A DNA stretch of 64,000 nt from Mycolicibacterium tokaiense (GTDB lineage Bacteria; Actinomycetota; Actinomycetes; Mycobacteriales; Mycobacteriaceae), in contig NZ_AP022600.1 of NCBI RefSeq assembly GCF_010725885.1, forward strand, positions 2,604,001 to 2,668,000, read 5' to 3'. Under the pieces are notes generated by a model. It searched no databases. It saw nothing but the letters and a program-made list of their open reading frames with translations, and was not told the DNA's origin. Of the stretch, positions 32,897-41,203 are shown one piece after another (positions within the stretch are counted from its first letter, which is position 1; each line of letters opens with the position of its first letter). The translations under genes were made by a program, and so were the position numbers.

Positions 32897-34227
32897 TGCA
32901 GGATGTCCTTCCCGCCATTGCGGCATTTGGTTCGTACGGTTGCGAAGGGATCGGACCGGTAGGCCGTCGCGTAGCGTTGCGCCACGCGTTCCATCTCTCC
33001 CGAGTCGACGGCTTCGGTGTATGCCGCCGGGATCTCGTAGCGAGGCGGCTTCTTGTCGCGCTCCCAGTAGATGTCGATGTCCAAGGGGATCATCGAGTTC
33101 TGCGGATCCCAGTCGTCCGGGTGCAGTGCCTGGGACATCAGCTCGTAGTCGAACGGCAGGGGTTTCGACGAATACATCAGGTCGCGGTAGGCCTCGGCAG
33201 CCTCGGCGGAGTCGATGATGAAGCCGCCGAAGTTCATCATCCGTTCCGGGGCGGAGAGGGTGACGCCGGCCAGCGCGTCGAACACGCGCACCGTCGAGAA
33301 CGCTCCGATCCAGGCCCCGTGGTGCGCCCAGGTGGCGAACGCAGTGCCACGGGGGATGGCTTCGAGGAATTCGCCGATGGCGTCGATCCCGACCACCTTG
33401 CAGTTCTTGATGCCCCGCGACTCCACCGCCGTGACAGCCGCCATGGCCGAATCATCGTTGGCGCACATGATTCCGGTGACGTCCGGGTTGGCGGTCAGGA
33501 GGTTCTCGATCACCGGCTGGGTACCGCCGCGGCTGAACGCGCCCGGCTGGCGCGCCACCATCTCGATACCCGGGTACAGGGCCAGAGCCTCGTCAACACC
33601 TGCGGTGCGATTGTCGGAGGCCGAGTTGCCCTTGATCCCCTCGATGTGGATGAACTTGCCCGTGCCGCCCATCTCCTCGAACAGCTGCTTACACAGCTCG
33701 CGCGCGCCGGCGACGTCGTTGGCGGTCTGATACGAGTAGTAATAGTCGCCGATGTCGAACGGCGTGCTCCACGGCGCGTTGGACCAGTTGCTCGAGGCGT
33801 AGATACCCGAGGCCTGCGCCAGACCGAGGATCTCAGGGCTGGCTGCTGCGGTGTTGGGGAGCGTGCTGATGCCCTGCACGTCCTTGATCGGAGCGGCTTC
33901 GAAGACGCTGCGCAGTACGTCGATGTTGGAGTTGTCGACCTGTTGGTCGCGGGACATCAGCAAGGTGGCGGCCGCGAAGGCAGAGCCCCGCGCCCAGCCC
34001 TGGAAGTAGTCGTTGTCCAGGGTGTAGAAGCTGTCGACCATCGAGAAGTGTTTGTTCCGAGGATCATTGGGGTCCTGAACGACGGGCGTAGGGAGCGGGC
34101 CGAAGTCGACTGCACCCGATGCGTTGGTGCACGCGCTCAACAACGGCAGTGACGCACCCGCGGCAGCGGCCTGCAGGGTGAATCGGAGGAATTCTCGTCG
34201 GGAATTCATGGTGCGCGACATGCGCAT
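32893..34227 (-). CDS. Sugar-type ABC substrate-binding protein, predicted Tat lipoprotein
   Basis: A 444-residue periplasmic-binding-protein-1-like solute receptor. The N-terminus has twin arginines (NSRREFLRF), a hydrophobic stretch and a lipobox LLSAC. Folded Tat export and lipid anchoring at the conserved Cys (about residue 38) are therefore expected. The mature part has the RbsB-like pattern (GICANDDSAMAAVTAVESRG reads as IMCANDDSAMAAV here, about residue 255). Start ATG 34227 has GAGGAG upstream. It is first in the eight-gene operon and should deliver substrate to the RbsA/RbsC-like pair. Confidence 0.88.
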   Translation of the reverse strand: MRMSRTMNSRREFLRFTLQAAAAGASLPLLSACTNASGAVDFGPLPTPVVQDPNDPRNKHFSMVDSFYTLDNDYFQGWARGSAFAAATLLMSRDQQVDNSNIDVLRSVFEAAPIKDVQGISTLPNTAAASPEILGLAQASGIYASSNWSNAPWSTPFDIGDYYYSYQTANDVAGARELCKQLFEEMGGTGKFIHIEGIKGNSASDNRTAGVDEALALYPGIEMVARQPGAFSRGGTQPVIENLLTANPDVTGIMCANDDSAMAAVTAVESRGIKNCKVVGIDAIGEFLEAIPRGTAFATWAHHGAWIGAFSTVRVFDALAGVTLSAPERMMNFGGFIIDSAEAAEAYRDLMYSSKPLPFDYELMSQALHPDDWDPQNSMIPLDIDIYWERDKKPPRYEIPAAYTEAVDSGEMERVAQRYATAYRSDPFATVRTKCRNGGKDILQ

Positions 34228-34394
34228 GGGTGGCTCCTCGCAACTGTGCGTCGGTGTGACCTGCAACACCGTGGATGTTTAACAGCATTTAACGACACGG
34301 CGTGCAATGTCAAGTGTTGTGGAACACGAGATTCGTGGCAGAATCGCCCAGGAACGGTTCCACGGGTTTTGACCAGCGGAAAGGTGACGGGAGT

Positions 34395-35021
34395 TTGGAC
34401 AACACGGCGCGCGCCATCCGGGATGCGCGCATCCAGGCCGGCCTGAGTCTTCGCGAGCTCGGTTCGCGTGCGGGCGTGTCCGCAAGCCTGTTGTCGCAGA
34501 TCGAGACGGGTCGGGCGAGGCCGTCGGTCACCACCCTGTATGCGCTGGTGGGGGAGCTGGGACTGTCGCTCGATGAGCTGGTTGCCTCAGACAATGGCTC
34601 CGGTCCCGCGCCCAGGACCACCTCGACGCTGGATCGGCAACTGGCGCAACTGGCGTCCCAGCCGGCTGTGGCAGGGGTATCGCCCGTGATGCACCCGGGA
34701 GCCAGGCCGGTACTGGAGTTGGAATCCGGCGTGATCTGGGAACAACTCGCCAAGGTGGGTGCCTCGGCCACCGACGCGATCCTGGTGACGTATCCGCCGG
34801 GTAGCTCGTCATCCACCACCGGGCGTCTGAGCACCCACACCGGTTACGAGATCGCGTACCTGATCAGCGGAACCCTGGAACTCCAACTGGAATTCGAGAC
34901 CTACACACTGTCGGCCGGCGATTCCATCGCCTTCGACTCCGCGCGGGTGCACGTCTACCGCAATCCGGGCGACGAACCCGCCCGCGGGGTGTGGTTCGTG
35001 ACGGGCCGAGAGCAGCACTAG
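34395..35021 (+). CDS. XRE-family regulator with C-terminal cupin domain
   Basis: A 208-residue regulator. An N-terminal helix-turn-helix (LSLRELGSRAGVSASLLSQIE, about residues 16-36) is followed by a linker and a cupin domain (about 125-200, GYEIAYLISGTLELQLE, DSIAFDSARVHVYRNPGDEPA). XRE-cupin proteins typically regulate polyamine, amino-acid or sugar-derivative catabolism and bind ligand in the cupin barrel. The likely start is a TTG at 34395 with GGGAG just upstream; an ATG-like extension from 34302 would read through the promoter. It is divergent from the ABC operon (167-base gap), its probable target, and the LhgO-like gene follows directly. Confidence 0.83.
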   Translation: MDNTARAIRDARIQAGLSLRELGSRAGVSASLLSQIETGRARPSVTTLYALVGELGLSLDELVASDNGSGPAPRTTSTLDRQLAQLASQPAVAGVSPVMHPGARPVLELESGVIWEQLAKVGASATDAILVTYPPGSSSSTTGRLSTHTGYEIAYLISGTLELQLEFETYTLSAGDSIAFDSARVHVYRNPGDEPARGVWFVTGREQH

Positions 35022-35028
35022 GGGTGTG

Positions 35029-36234
35029 ATGAGCGCTCACGGCAGGGACGCTGCCGATGTTGTCGTCATCGGCGGCGGCATCGTCGGTTTGGCGACGGCG
35101 TGGCAGATCCAGCAGCGCCGCCCCGGCATCACCGTGGCGGTGCTGGAGAAGGAGACCGGCGTTGCCACCCACCAGACCGGGCACAACAGCGGCGTCATCC
35201 ACTCGGGGATCTACTACGAGCCGGGCAGTCTGAAAGCGACGTTGTGCAAGCGAGGCGCGGACGACACCAAAGCCTTTGCGCGTGAACACGGCATCCCGTG
35301 TGACACGACCGGCAAGTTGCTGGTCGCCACGGATGACGCCGAACACCAGCGGATGCTGGCGCTGTTCGAGCGGGCTCAGGTCAACGGCCTGGACGTCCGC
35401 ATCCTGGATGCGGCGCAACTACGCCAGGCCGAGCCGCACATCCGAGGCTGCGGTGCCATCGAGGTGCCCACCACCGGCATCATCGACTACCGGCGGGTGT
35501 CGCAGGTGCTGGCCGAGCTGGTGGTGGCCGCCGGTGGCGTCGTGGAGACCGGCGTGGAGGTCACCGGCATCCATGAGTCCGCCGAGCAGGTGCGGATCGA
35601 CACCGCCGAGAAGACCTGGACTGCGGCACATCTCGTCGTCTGCGCGGGCCTGCAGGCCGACCGCCTGGCGACCATGGCCGGTCTGGACCCGGAGGTGCAG
35701 ATCATCCCGTTCCGCGGTGAGTACTTCACCCTGCCGCCGTCGCGCAACGGGCTGGTGGCGCACCTGATCTATCCCATTCCGGACCCCGAATTGCCCTTTT
35801 TGGGTGTGCATCTGAGCCCCACCATCCACGGCACCCTGACGGTGGGCCCGAATGCGGTGCTCGGCTTCGCGCGCGAGCGGTACGGCAAGGGTGCGGTGAC
35901 GCCGGCGGATGTGGCGCAGTACCTGCGTTTCCCCGGGATGTGGAAACTGGCCAGAGCCAACGTCCGCACCGGTGCGCGCGAGTTGTCCAACTCGTTGTTC
36001 AAGCGCGGCTATCTGGCGCAGTGCCGCAAGTACTGTCCCGAACTGACACTCTCGGATCTGGTTCCGATGGAGGCCGGCATCCGCGCCCAGGCGGTGCGCC
36101 GGGACGGCACGTTGGTGCACGACTTCCTGCTGAAGACCACCGCGCGCAGCATTCACGTGCTCAACGCGCCGTCACCGGCGGCCACGTCGGCGCTGCCCAT
36201 CGGCGAGACGCTGGCCGCGCAGCTGTACCCCTGA
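35029..36234 (+). CDS. lhgO: FAD-dependent L-2-hydroxyglutarate oxidase-like enzyme
   Basis: A 401-residue DAO-family flavoprotein. The FAD-binding motif VVVIGGGIVGLATAW is at about residues 12-26, and the LhgO signature THQTGHNSGVIHSGIYYEPGSLKA follows (about 47-70). The C-terminal EAGIRAQAVRRDG and FLLKTTARSIHVLNAPSPAATSALPIG match the same family. LhgO oxidises L-2-hydroxyglutarate to 2-oxoglutarate, passing electrons to quinone or oxygen. It lies 7 bases after the XRE-cupin regulator, so the pair is cotranscribed. It may be a repair enzyme or act on a hydroxy-diacid from the neighbouring pathway. Confidence 0.85.
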   Translation: MSAHGRDAADVVVIGGGIVGLATAWQIQQRRPGITVAVLEKETGVATHQTGHNSGVIHSGIYYEPGSLKATLCKRGADDTKAFAREHGIPCDTTGKLLVATDDAEHQRMLALFERAQVNGLDVRILDAAQLRQAEPHIRGCGAIEVPTTGIIDYRRVSQVLAELVVAAGGVVETGVEVTGIHESAEQVRIDTAEKTWTAAHLVVCAGLQADRLATMAGLDPEVQIIPFRGEYFTLPPSRNGLVAHLIYPIPDPELPFLGVHLSPTIHGTLTVGPNAVLGFARERYGKGAVTPADVAQYLRFPGMWKLARANVRTGARELSNSLFKRGYLAQCRKYCPELTLSDLVPMEAGIRAQAVRRDGTLVHDFLLKTTARSIHVLNAPSPAATSALPIGETLAAQLYP

Positions 36235-36303
36235 GGTATTCCCGGCGGACGGGGGTAGAGGTTGTGCCTGCCTGGCCGCCCATTTTTCCGGTGTGCTGGA
36301 GCC

Positions 36304-37044
36304 ATGACCACACAGGAGAACACCATCGCCCTCGTCACGGGCGCCAACACCGGCATCGGATTCCACCTCGCACGCCAGCTCGCCCAGACCGGCGCCCGGG
36401 TGCTGCTCGGCTCGCGTGATCCCGGCCGCGGATCCGACGCCGCAGAGAAGCTGGCCGCCGAGGGGCTGCAGGTCGAGCAGCTGACCATCGACATCACCGA
36501 CGACCAGAGCATCGCCGCGGCGGTGCACCGGGTCAGCCAGACCCACGGTCGGGTGGACCTGCTGATCAACAACGCGGCCATTGCCGGCGACCTGCAGCCG
36601 GCATCGGCGGTCAGCCGCGAGTCGATGCTCGCCACTTACGACACCAACGTCGCGGGCGTGGCCGCGGTGACCAACGGATTCCTGCCGCTGCTGCGGGCAT
36701 CGTCACGGGCCCGCGTGCTCAACGTCTCGAGCGAGCTCGGGTCCACCCGGCTGGTGAACGATCCGGACTGGCCGTTCAGCCACGTGGCCACCGCCGCCTA
36801 CCAGGCCTCCAAGAGCGCGCTGGACATGCTGACCGTGCTCTACGCCAAAGAGCTTGCCGCGCAGAACATCGCCGTGGTTTCGGTGAGCCCCGGCTACCGT
36901 GCCACCGGGCTGAGCAACGGCGAACCGATGGAGGGCGCCGGGGACCCGGCCGAGGGCGCGGCGGGCATCGTCGGGGTGGCGCTGTCCGGCGAACTGCGCA
37001 CCGGGCTGTTCTTCAGCGACCAGGGAGAACTCGTGCCCTGGTGA
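36304..37044 (+). CDS. SDR family NAD(P)-dependent oxidoreductase
   Basis: A 246-residue SDR with VTGANTGIGFHLARQL, basic residues after strand 2 (GSRDPGRG, NADP-type), NNAAIAG in place of NNAG, and the catalytic YQASK. It ends in a short non-canonical tail (GLFFSDQGELVPW), like carbonyl-reductase-related SDRs. The next gene on the same strand encodes an MmyB-type regulator, and SDR/MmyB-like pairs are a known recurrent arrangement in actinobacteria. Confidence 0.87.
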   Translation: MTTQENTIALVTGANTGIGFHLARQLAQTGARVLLGSRDPGRGSDAAEKLAAEGLQVEQLTIDITDDQSIAAAVHRVSQTHGRVDLLINNAAIAGDLQPASAVSRESMLATYDTNVAGVAAVTNGFLPLLRASSRARVLNVSSELGSTRLVNDPDWPFSHVATAAYQASKSALDMLTVLYAKELAAQNIAVVSVSPGYRATGLSNGEPMEGAGDPAEGAAGIVGVALSGELRTGLFFSDQGELVPW

Positions 37045-37065
37045 GCAGCGTGCCACTATCGAGGT

Positions 37066-37842
37066 ATGGATGCACACGCGGCGGGGAGGTACCTGCGGGC
37101 AGTTCGCGACAGTCGTGACCCGCAGGCCTACGGGTTCAGCGACCGCGGTCGCCGCACCCCGGGCTTGCGCCGCGAAGAGGTGGCACAGCTGGCGCACATC
37201 TCGTTGGAGCACTACACGAACCTCGAGCGCGGGCGCGGCGCGGGACCGTCGGATCAGGTGGTCAGCGCCATCTGCGACGCGTTGCGGATGGACGATGATG
37301 AGCGACGGCACCTGTTCGAGCTGATCGGGCGGACCGTTCCGTGGGGCAGCGAACCCAGCATGGAGGTTTCCCCGAGCGTGGCCAAGCTGGTGCAGGGTCT
37401 GGGTTCCACCGCTGCCATCGTGCTGAGCGCCCGGTTCGACGTGTTGGCGTGGAACGCCCAGGCGGAGCTGCTGATGGAGGATTTCGGCGCCCTCGATCGG
37501 TCGGAGCGCAATGTGGCGCGACGGCACTTTCTGCCGACGGGGGGCCTGACCCCGCACTACGGGATGTCCCACGCCGACGAATTCTCCCGCATCGTGGTGG
37601 GCCAGCTGCGCACGACGCTGGCTCGCTATCCGCGTGACGAGCAGACTCAGAAGCTGATCAACGACCTGTGCAACGGCAGCCCCGAGTTCGTCGAATTATG
37701 GGGCGATGCAACGGCTGTCGGGTCAACCCACATGATCAAATACGTCGACCACCACACTCTCGGCCCGCTCGCGCTGGCCTGCGACATGCTGCGCGATCCC
37801 CATCGCGATCAGAGCATCGTGATGTTCTCCATCATGGAATGA
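37066..37842 (+). CDS. XRE/MmyB-like transcriptional regulator
   Basis: A 258-residue regulator. The N-terminal helix-turn-helix has the typical GRRTPGLRREEVAQLAHISLEHYTNLERG (about residues 28-56). The C-terminal MmyB-like ligand-binding domain (about 100-255) has the family pattern VLAWNAQAELLMEDF. Members related to MmyB bind fatty-acid-like ligands and are often adjacent to SDR genes, as here (21 bases after the SDR). It overlaps the convergent TetR gene by 11 bases. Confidence 0.88.
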   Translation: MDAHAAGRYLRAVRDSRDPQAYGFSDRGRRTPGLRREEVAQLAHISLEHYTNLERGRGAGPSDQVVSAICDALRMDDDERRHLFELIGRTVPWGSEPSMEVSPSVAKLVQGLGSTAAIVLSARFDVLAWNAQAELLMEDFGALDRSERNVARRHFLPTGGLTPHYGMSHADEFSRIVVGQLRTTLARYPRDEQTQKLINDLCNGSPEFVELWGDATAVGSTHMIKYVDHHTLGPLALACDMLRDPHRDQSIVMFSIME

Positions 37843-38434
37843 CCGGCGGCGGCTGCGGCAACGGGTGGGCGCCCTGGGGTCGTAGCCCGTCGAAGATGAT
37901 GGCGAGATAGCGCTGCCACAGCAATGGCGGTGGGGCGCTGAGATTCTCGACGGCGTGGATGGGCGCGCACATCAACAGGAACACATCGGCCTCGGTGATG
38001 TCGGGCCGCAGGGCACCGGCGTCACGAGCGCGGTCGACCAGCACGCCCAAGCTGTCGTGCAGGGCGTCGCGCAGTTCCGCCACCCGGGGGTCGTCGTTGC
38101 TCGCGGATTGCAGAAAGGTCAGGTCGTGCTGCCGGCGTTGGTCGGCGGCGATGGTCAGGAACTCCAGCAGCGCCGCGCCCGGATCCGCGGCATCGGAACG
38201 CTGTCGGGCAGCGTCGACCAGTGTCGCGATGTGCCCGCAGACGATGGCCGCGATCAGATCCTCTTTGGTGTCGAAATGCCGGAACACCGTGCCCTTGGCG
38301 ATGCCCGCGCGGCGGGCGATGTCGGCCACCGACGCCGCGGGCCCTCGCTCGGCGAACTCCTCCTCGGCTGCCGCCAGCAGCAGAGTGCGGTTGCGGGCGG
38401 CGTCGGCGCGGACCGGGCGGGCGGGGGAACTCAC
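37832..38434 (-). CDS. TetR/AcrR family regulator
   Basis: A 200-residue regulator: N-terminal helix-turn-helix (ADIARRAGIAKGTVFRHFDTKEDLI, about residues 38-62) and an all-helical ligand domain. The start is a GTG at 38434. It is divergent from the SDR at 38543. Two palindromes (38453-38466 and 38489-38510) sharing the TGACC/GGTCA arms lie in the 108-base gap, so it very probably represses that SDR and itself. Confidence 0.88.
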   Translation of the reverse strand: MSSPARPVRADAARNRTLLLAAAEEEFAERGPAASVADIARRAGIAKGTVFRHFDTKEDLIAAIVCGHIATLVDAARQRSDAADPGAALLEFLTIAADQRRQHDLTFLQSASNDDPRVAELRDALHDSLGVLVDRARDAGALRPDITEADVFLLMCAPIHAVENLSAPPPLLWQRYLAIIFDGLRPQGAHPLPQPPPVIP

Positions 38435-38452
38435 CCCTGGAGACTAGCAAGT

Positions 38453-38510
38453 TGACCGCGCGGTCATCTTGTGGCACCGTGGCCGATGAACATGACCATA
38501 CGGTCATGTT
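38453..38510. promoter_or_regulatory. Two TetR-type palindromic operators
   Basis: Site 1 is TGACCGCGCGGTCA (38453-38466), a perfect 14-base palindrome. Site 2 is AACATGACC, 4 bases, GGTCATGTT (38489-38510), with perfect 9-base arms. Both share TGACC..GGTCA with 4-base spacing, so a single dimeric TetR regulator could bind both between the divergent genes. Confidence 0.78.
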
Positions 38511-38542
38511 GCCGAGTTCATACGAAAGCTGTTGGAGGACAC

Positions 38543-39256
38543 ATGAAGTTGTCAGGAGCCACCGCGCTGGTCACCGGAGCCAACCGGGGTATCGGGGACC
38601 ACTTCGCCCGGGGACTGCTGGAGCGCGGCGCCAAGGTCTACGCCACCGCCCGGCGGCCCGAGTCGGTGGGCATCCCCGGGGCCGAGGTGCTCCAGCTCGA
38701 CATCACCGACCAGGCTTCCGTTGCAGCGGCCGCAGCGGCCGCCGGCGACGTGGACGTACTGATCAACAACGCCGCCGATGCCGCCGGTGGGAATCTCGTC
38801 ACCGGAGACCTGGCCGCCATCCGGTCCACCATGGAGTCCAACTACTTCGGCACCCTGTCGATGATCCGGGCGTTCGCCCCCATTCTGGCCCGCAACGGCG
38901 GCGGGGCCATCCTCAACGTGCTGTCGGCCGCAGCGTGGACCACCGTGCTGGGCAACACTGCCTACGCGGCGTCCAAATCGGCGGAGTGGGGCCTGACCAA
39001 CGCGGTTCGCCTCGAGCTGCAGGAGCAGGGCACCCTGGTTTCCGCGCTGGTGCCGGGGTTGATCGGTACCCAGACTCTGTTCGACTTCGCCGAGCGCCAC
39101 GGCATCGAGTTCGCCGAGGGCGCGGTGCTGGACCCGGCGGACCTGGTGACGCTCGCGCTCGACGGACTGGAAGCCGATGAGATCGAGATCCTGGACGCGC
39201 ACAGCGTCGCGGCCAAGGCCACCCTCGCCGGGCCGCCGCAGACGTTCAGCCTGTAG
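38543..39256 (+). CDS. SDR family oxidoreductase
   Basis: A 237-residue SDR with VTGANRGIGDHFARGL, NNAADAAGG in place of NNAG, a Ser in LSAAAW and catalytic YAASK. TARRPESVG after strand 2 suggests NADP(H). GGAGG lies upstream of the ATG. It is divergent from the TetR regulator and convergent with the MarR gene (11-base overlap), so it is a single-gene regulated unit. Confidence 0.87.
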   Translation: MKLSGATALVTGANRGIGDHFARGLLERGAKVYATARRPESVGIPGAEVLQLDITDQASVAAAAAAAGDVDVLINNAADAAGGNLVTGDLAAIRSTMESNYFGTLSMIRAFAPILARNGGGAILNVLSAAAWTTVLGNTAYAASKSAEWGLTNAVRLELQEQGTLVSALVPGLIGTQTLFDFAERHGIEFAEGAVLDPADLVTLALDGLEADEIEILDAHSVAAKATLAGPPQTFSL

Positions 39257-39734
39257 AGCCCTGCTGCGCACCGAAGTTCGGGTGCACCACGCGCAACTTG
39301 TCGGCGATCCGCGTCAGCGCGCGCAGGTCGGTGGGGGTGAGCGGGTCCAGCACGAGCTGTCGCAACGAGCGCATGTGCACCGGCGCCGCCACAACCACCA
39401 GTCGGAAGCCGTCGTCGGTCAGGTGGGCCAGGGTGTAGCGCCCGTCGTCGGGATCGGGGGAGCGCGTCATCCAGCCGCGCTGTTCGAATCGCTTGACCAC
39501 GTTGGACAGTCGCGACAGTGAGCCGTTGGCCAGAAAAGCCAACTCGCTCATGCGGATCCGGCGGTCCGGCGCTTCGGAGACGTGGCTGAGCACCAGGTAC
39601 TCGAACAGCGTCAGGTCCACCTCGCGCAGTGCGGAATCCAGCCGGCCGGGCAGCATCAGCATGATCGCCGCCAGGCCGGTCCAGGCCTCCTTCTCCTGCG
39701 GGGTGAGCCACTCCGGTTCCTCGCTGCGTGCCAT
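39246..39734 (-). CDS. MarR family transcriptional regulator
   Basis: A 162-residue winged-helix regulator. The MarR core is visible from LTLFEYLVLSHVSEAPDRRIRMSELAFLANGSLSRLSNVVKRFEQRGW (about residues 41-88) through the DPDDGRYTLAHLTDDG wing. MarR proteins often sense phenolic or lipophilic compounds. It is divergent from the RidA-like gene; a perfect dyad and a second related one in the 92-base gap are its probable operators. Confidence 0.9.
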   Translation of the reverse strand: MARSEEPEWLTPQEKEAWTGLAAIMLMLPGRLDSALREVDLTLFEYLVLSHVSEAPDRRIRMSELAFLANGSLSRLSNVVKRFEQRGWMTRSPDPDDGRYTLAHLTDDGFRLVVVAAPVHMRSLRQLVLDPLTPTDLRALTRIADKLRVVHPNFGAQQGSTG

Positions 39735-39759
39735 CCGTGCAGCCTATCCCTTGGGAATA

Positions 39760-39809
39760 ACTTCACGTGTGAAGTCATTGCTGCTAGTGTCAGTTCAAGC
39801 GTGAAGTCA
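39760..39809. promoter_or_regulatory. MarR-type operators
   Basis: ACTTCAC, GT, GTGAAGT (39760-39775) is a perfect dyad. A second copy at about 39792-39809 (AGTTCAAGCGTGAAGTCA) matches the first region at 14 of 18 positions. Both lie between the divergent MarR and RidA-like genes and would allow repression of both. Confidence 0.72.
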
Positions 39810-39826
39810 TCAACGAAAGGCGAACC

Positions 39827-40243
39827 ATGGCAGCGGTCGAATTCTTCGTCACCCCCGGAGTGGGCGAGAAGATGCGTCAAGAGCGGCATTACAGCCAGGC
39901 GGTGCGGATCGGCAACGTCGTCGAGATCTCCGGACAGGGCGGCTGGGATGACGACCTCAATTTTCCGGAATCCCTCGAGGCCGAGATCGTGCAGGCTTTC
40001 GACAACGTGGAGAAGGTCCTGGCCGCCGCCGGTGCCAGTTGGTCCGACGTGGTGCACGTGAACTCCTACCACGTGATCAGTGAACCGGACGGCGCCTTTG
40101 ACGCTCACAACGACGTCATGGTGGCTCAGTTCCGGAAGAGGATGGACGACCGGGCACCCATCTGGACCGAAACCGGCGTCACCGTGCTCGGCGCTCCGAA
40201 GATGCGCGTCGAGATCCGGGTGACGGCGGTGGTCGGGGACTGA
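39827..40243 (+). CDS. RidA family protein
   Basis: A 138-residue YjgF/RidA-fold protein. Features include HYSQAVRIGNVVEISGQGGWD near residues 20-40, a helix QAFDNVEKVLAAAGASWSDVVHVNSYHV (about 62-90) and a C-terminal MRVEIRVTAVV. RidA proper deaminates reactive enamines and imines using a conserved Arg near residue 105. Here the corresponding strand reads PIWTETGVTVLGAPKMRVEI, so the canonical Arg position is not obvious. The protein may belong to a Rid subfamily without imine deaminase activity. MarR control suggests an inducible, substrate-specific role. Confidence 0.82.
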   Translation: MAAVEFFVTPGVGEKMRQERHYSQAVRIGNVVEISGQGGWDDDLNFPESLEAEIVQAFDNVEKVLAAAGASWSDVVHVNSYHVISEPDGAFDAHNDVMVAQFRKRMDDRAPIWTETGVTVLGAPKMRVEIRVTAVVGD

Positions 40244-40245
40244 CG

Positions 40246-41097
40246 TCAGCAGATGATCTCGTCGGCCACCCACCGGGCCGCCCGGTCCGGGAACGGGGCC
40301 GGGAGGATGAGCACGATGTGCTCGAATCCTGCGGAAATCACCTCGGCGACAGCACTTTTTGTAGGAATGGGATTGTCGTAGGACACCGGCAGTGCAACCG
40401 AGCGCACGATCGCCGCCGGGTCCCGGCCGATGTCGTGGCAGAGCTGGTCGAGTCGGGAGCTGCGCGCCACCAGGTCGGCGATGTCGCCGCCCGGGGCGTT
40501 CCAGATGTCGGCGTGCTCGGCGACCACCCGCAATGTGGGTGTCGAGCGGCCGCCGATCACGATCGGTGGGTGCGGGCGCTGCACCGGCAACGGGTTGCCG
40601 ATGGCGCCGGTGAGGCGGACGTGCGCACCGTCGAAATCGAACGGTGTGGAGTCGGCCCACAGGCGCTTGAGCACCACACAGGCCTCGGCGAGAGCATCAA
40701 CCGACGAGCCGAAGGTGTCATACGGCAGTCCGTTGGCTTCGTATTCGCGCCGGGCTATCGGCACGCTGGGCCGCGATCCGGCGCCGATGCCGAAGTCGAG
40801 TCGCCCGCCGGAGACGATGTCGACGGTCGTAGCGATCTTCGCCAGCACGGCGGGCGGCCGAAATCGGTTGCTGGTCACCATGATTCCCAGGCGCAGTCGC
40901 TCGGTGGCCGCGGCCAGCGCCGAGAGCAGCGTCCAGCCCTCGAGGATGGGGCCCTCCAGCGGGCCGGCGATGGGCAGCAGGTGATCGAACAGCCACGCAT
41001 GCTCGATCGCATCGATGGCGTCCGCCTCCTGCCAGACGCGCAGCACGTCGCCGTAGTCGACCTGCTGAGGCGCGGTGAGGATTCCGAACGATGGCAT
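40246..41097 (-). CDS. LLM class flavin/F420-dependent oxidoreductase
   Basis: A 283-residue luciferase-fold oxidoreductase. Visible segments are AWLFDHLLPI, LRLGIMVTSNRFRPPAVLAKIATTVDIVSGGRLDFGIGAGSR (about residues 77-118) and a RPHPPIVIGG strand. The motif combination is typical of mycobacterial F420-dependent enzymes, though FMN use cannot be excluded. Start ATG 41097 has GGAGAGA upstream; a longer frame would run through the operator region. It is divergent from the TetR gene at 41204 and probably repressed by it. Confidence 0.85.
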   Translation of the reverse strand: MPSFGILTAPQQVDYGDVLRVWQEADAIDAIEHAWLFDHLLPIAGPLEGPILEGWTLLSALAAATERLRLGIMVTSNRFRPPAVLAKIATTVDIVSGGRLDFGIGAGSRPSVPIARREYEANGLPYDTFGSSVDALAEACVVLKRLWADSTPFDFDGAHVRLTGAIGNPLPVQRPHPPIVIGGRSTPTLRVVAEHADIWNAPGGDIADLVARSSRLDQLCHDIGRDPAAIVRSVALPVSYDNPIPTKSAVAEVISAGFEHIVLILPAPFPDRAARWVADEIIC

Positions 41098-41143
41098 GTC
41101 ACGTCTCTCTCCGCCGGGGCTGGCATGATGGGAGCGGAACAAC

Positions 41144-41186
41144 CGGAGCGGCGTTCCGCATACGACAATACGGAGCGGTGCTCCGT
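41144..41186. promoter_or_regulatory. TetR-type operators between LLM and TetR genes
   Basis: ACGGAGC, GGT, GCTCCGT (41170-41186) is a perfect dyad with 7-base arms. CGGAGC, GGC, GTTCCG (41144-41157) is a near copy upstream, and a half-site GGAGCGGAAC precedes it at 41131. The position suggests that the divergent TetR regulator controls both genes. Confidence 0.72.
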
Positions 41187-41203
41187 TTTGCAAGGGAGCT
41201 GCG

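Noticed and set aside
34281..34313. Possible minus-strand promoter (TTGACA then TTAAAT) for the ABC operon
   Set aside because: Spacing is 15 bases and the -10 match is approximate; plausible but not strong enough to call.
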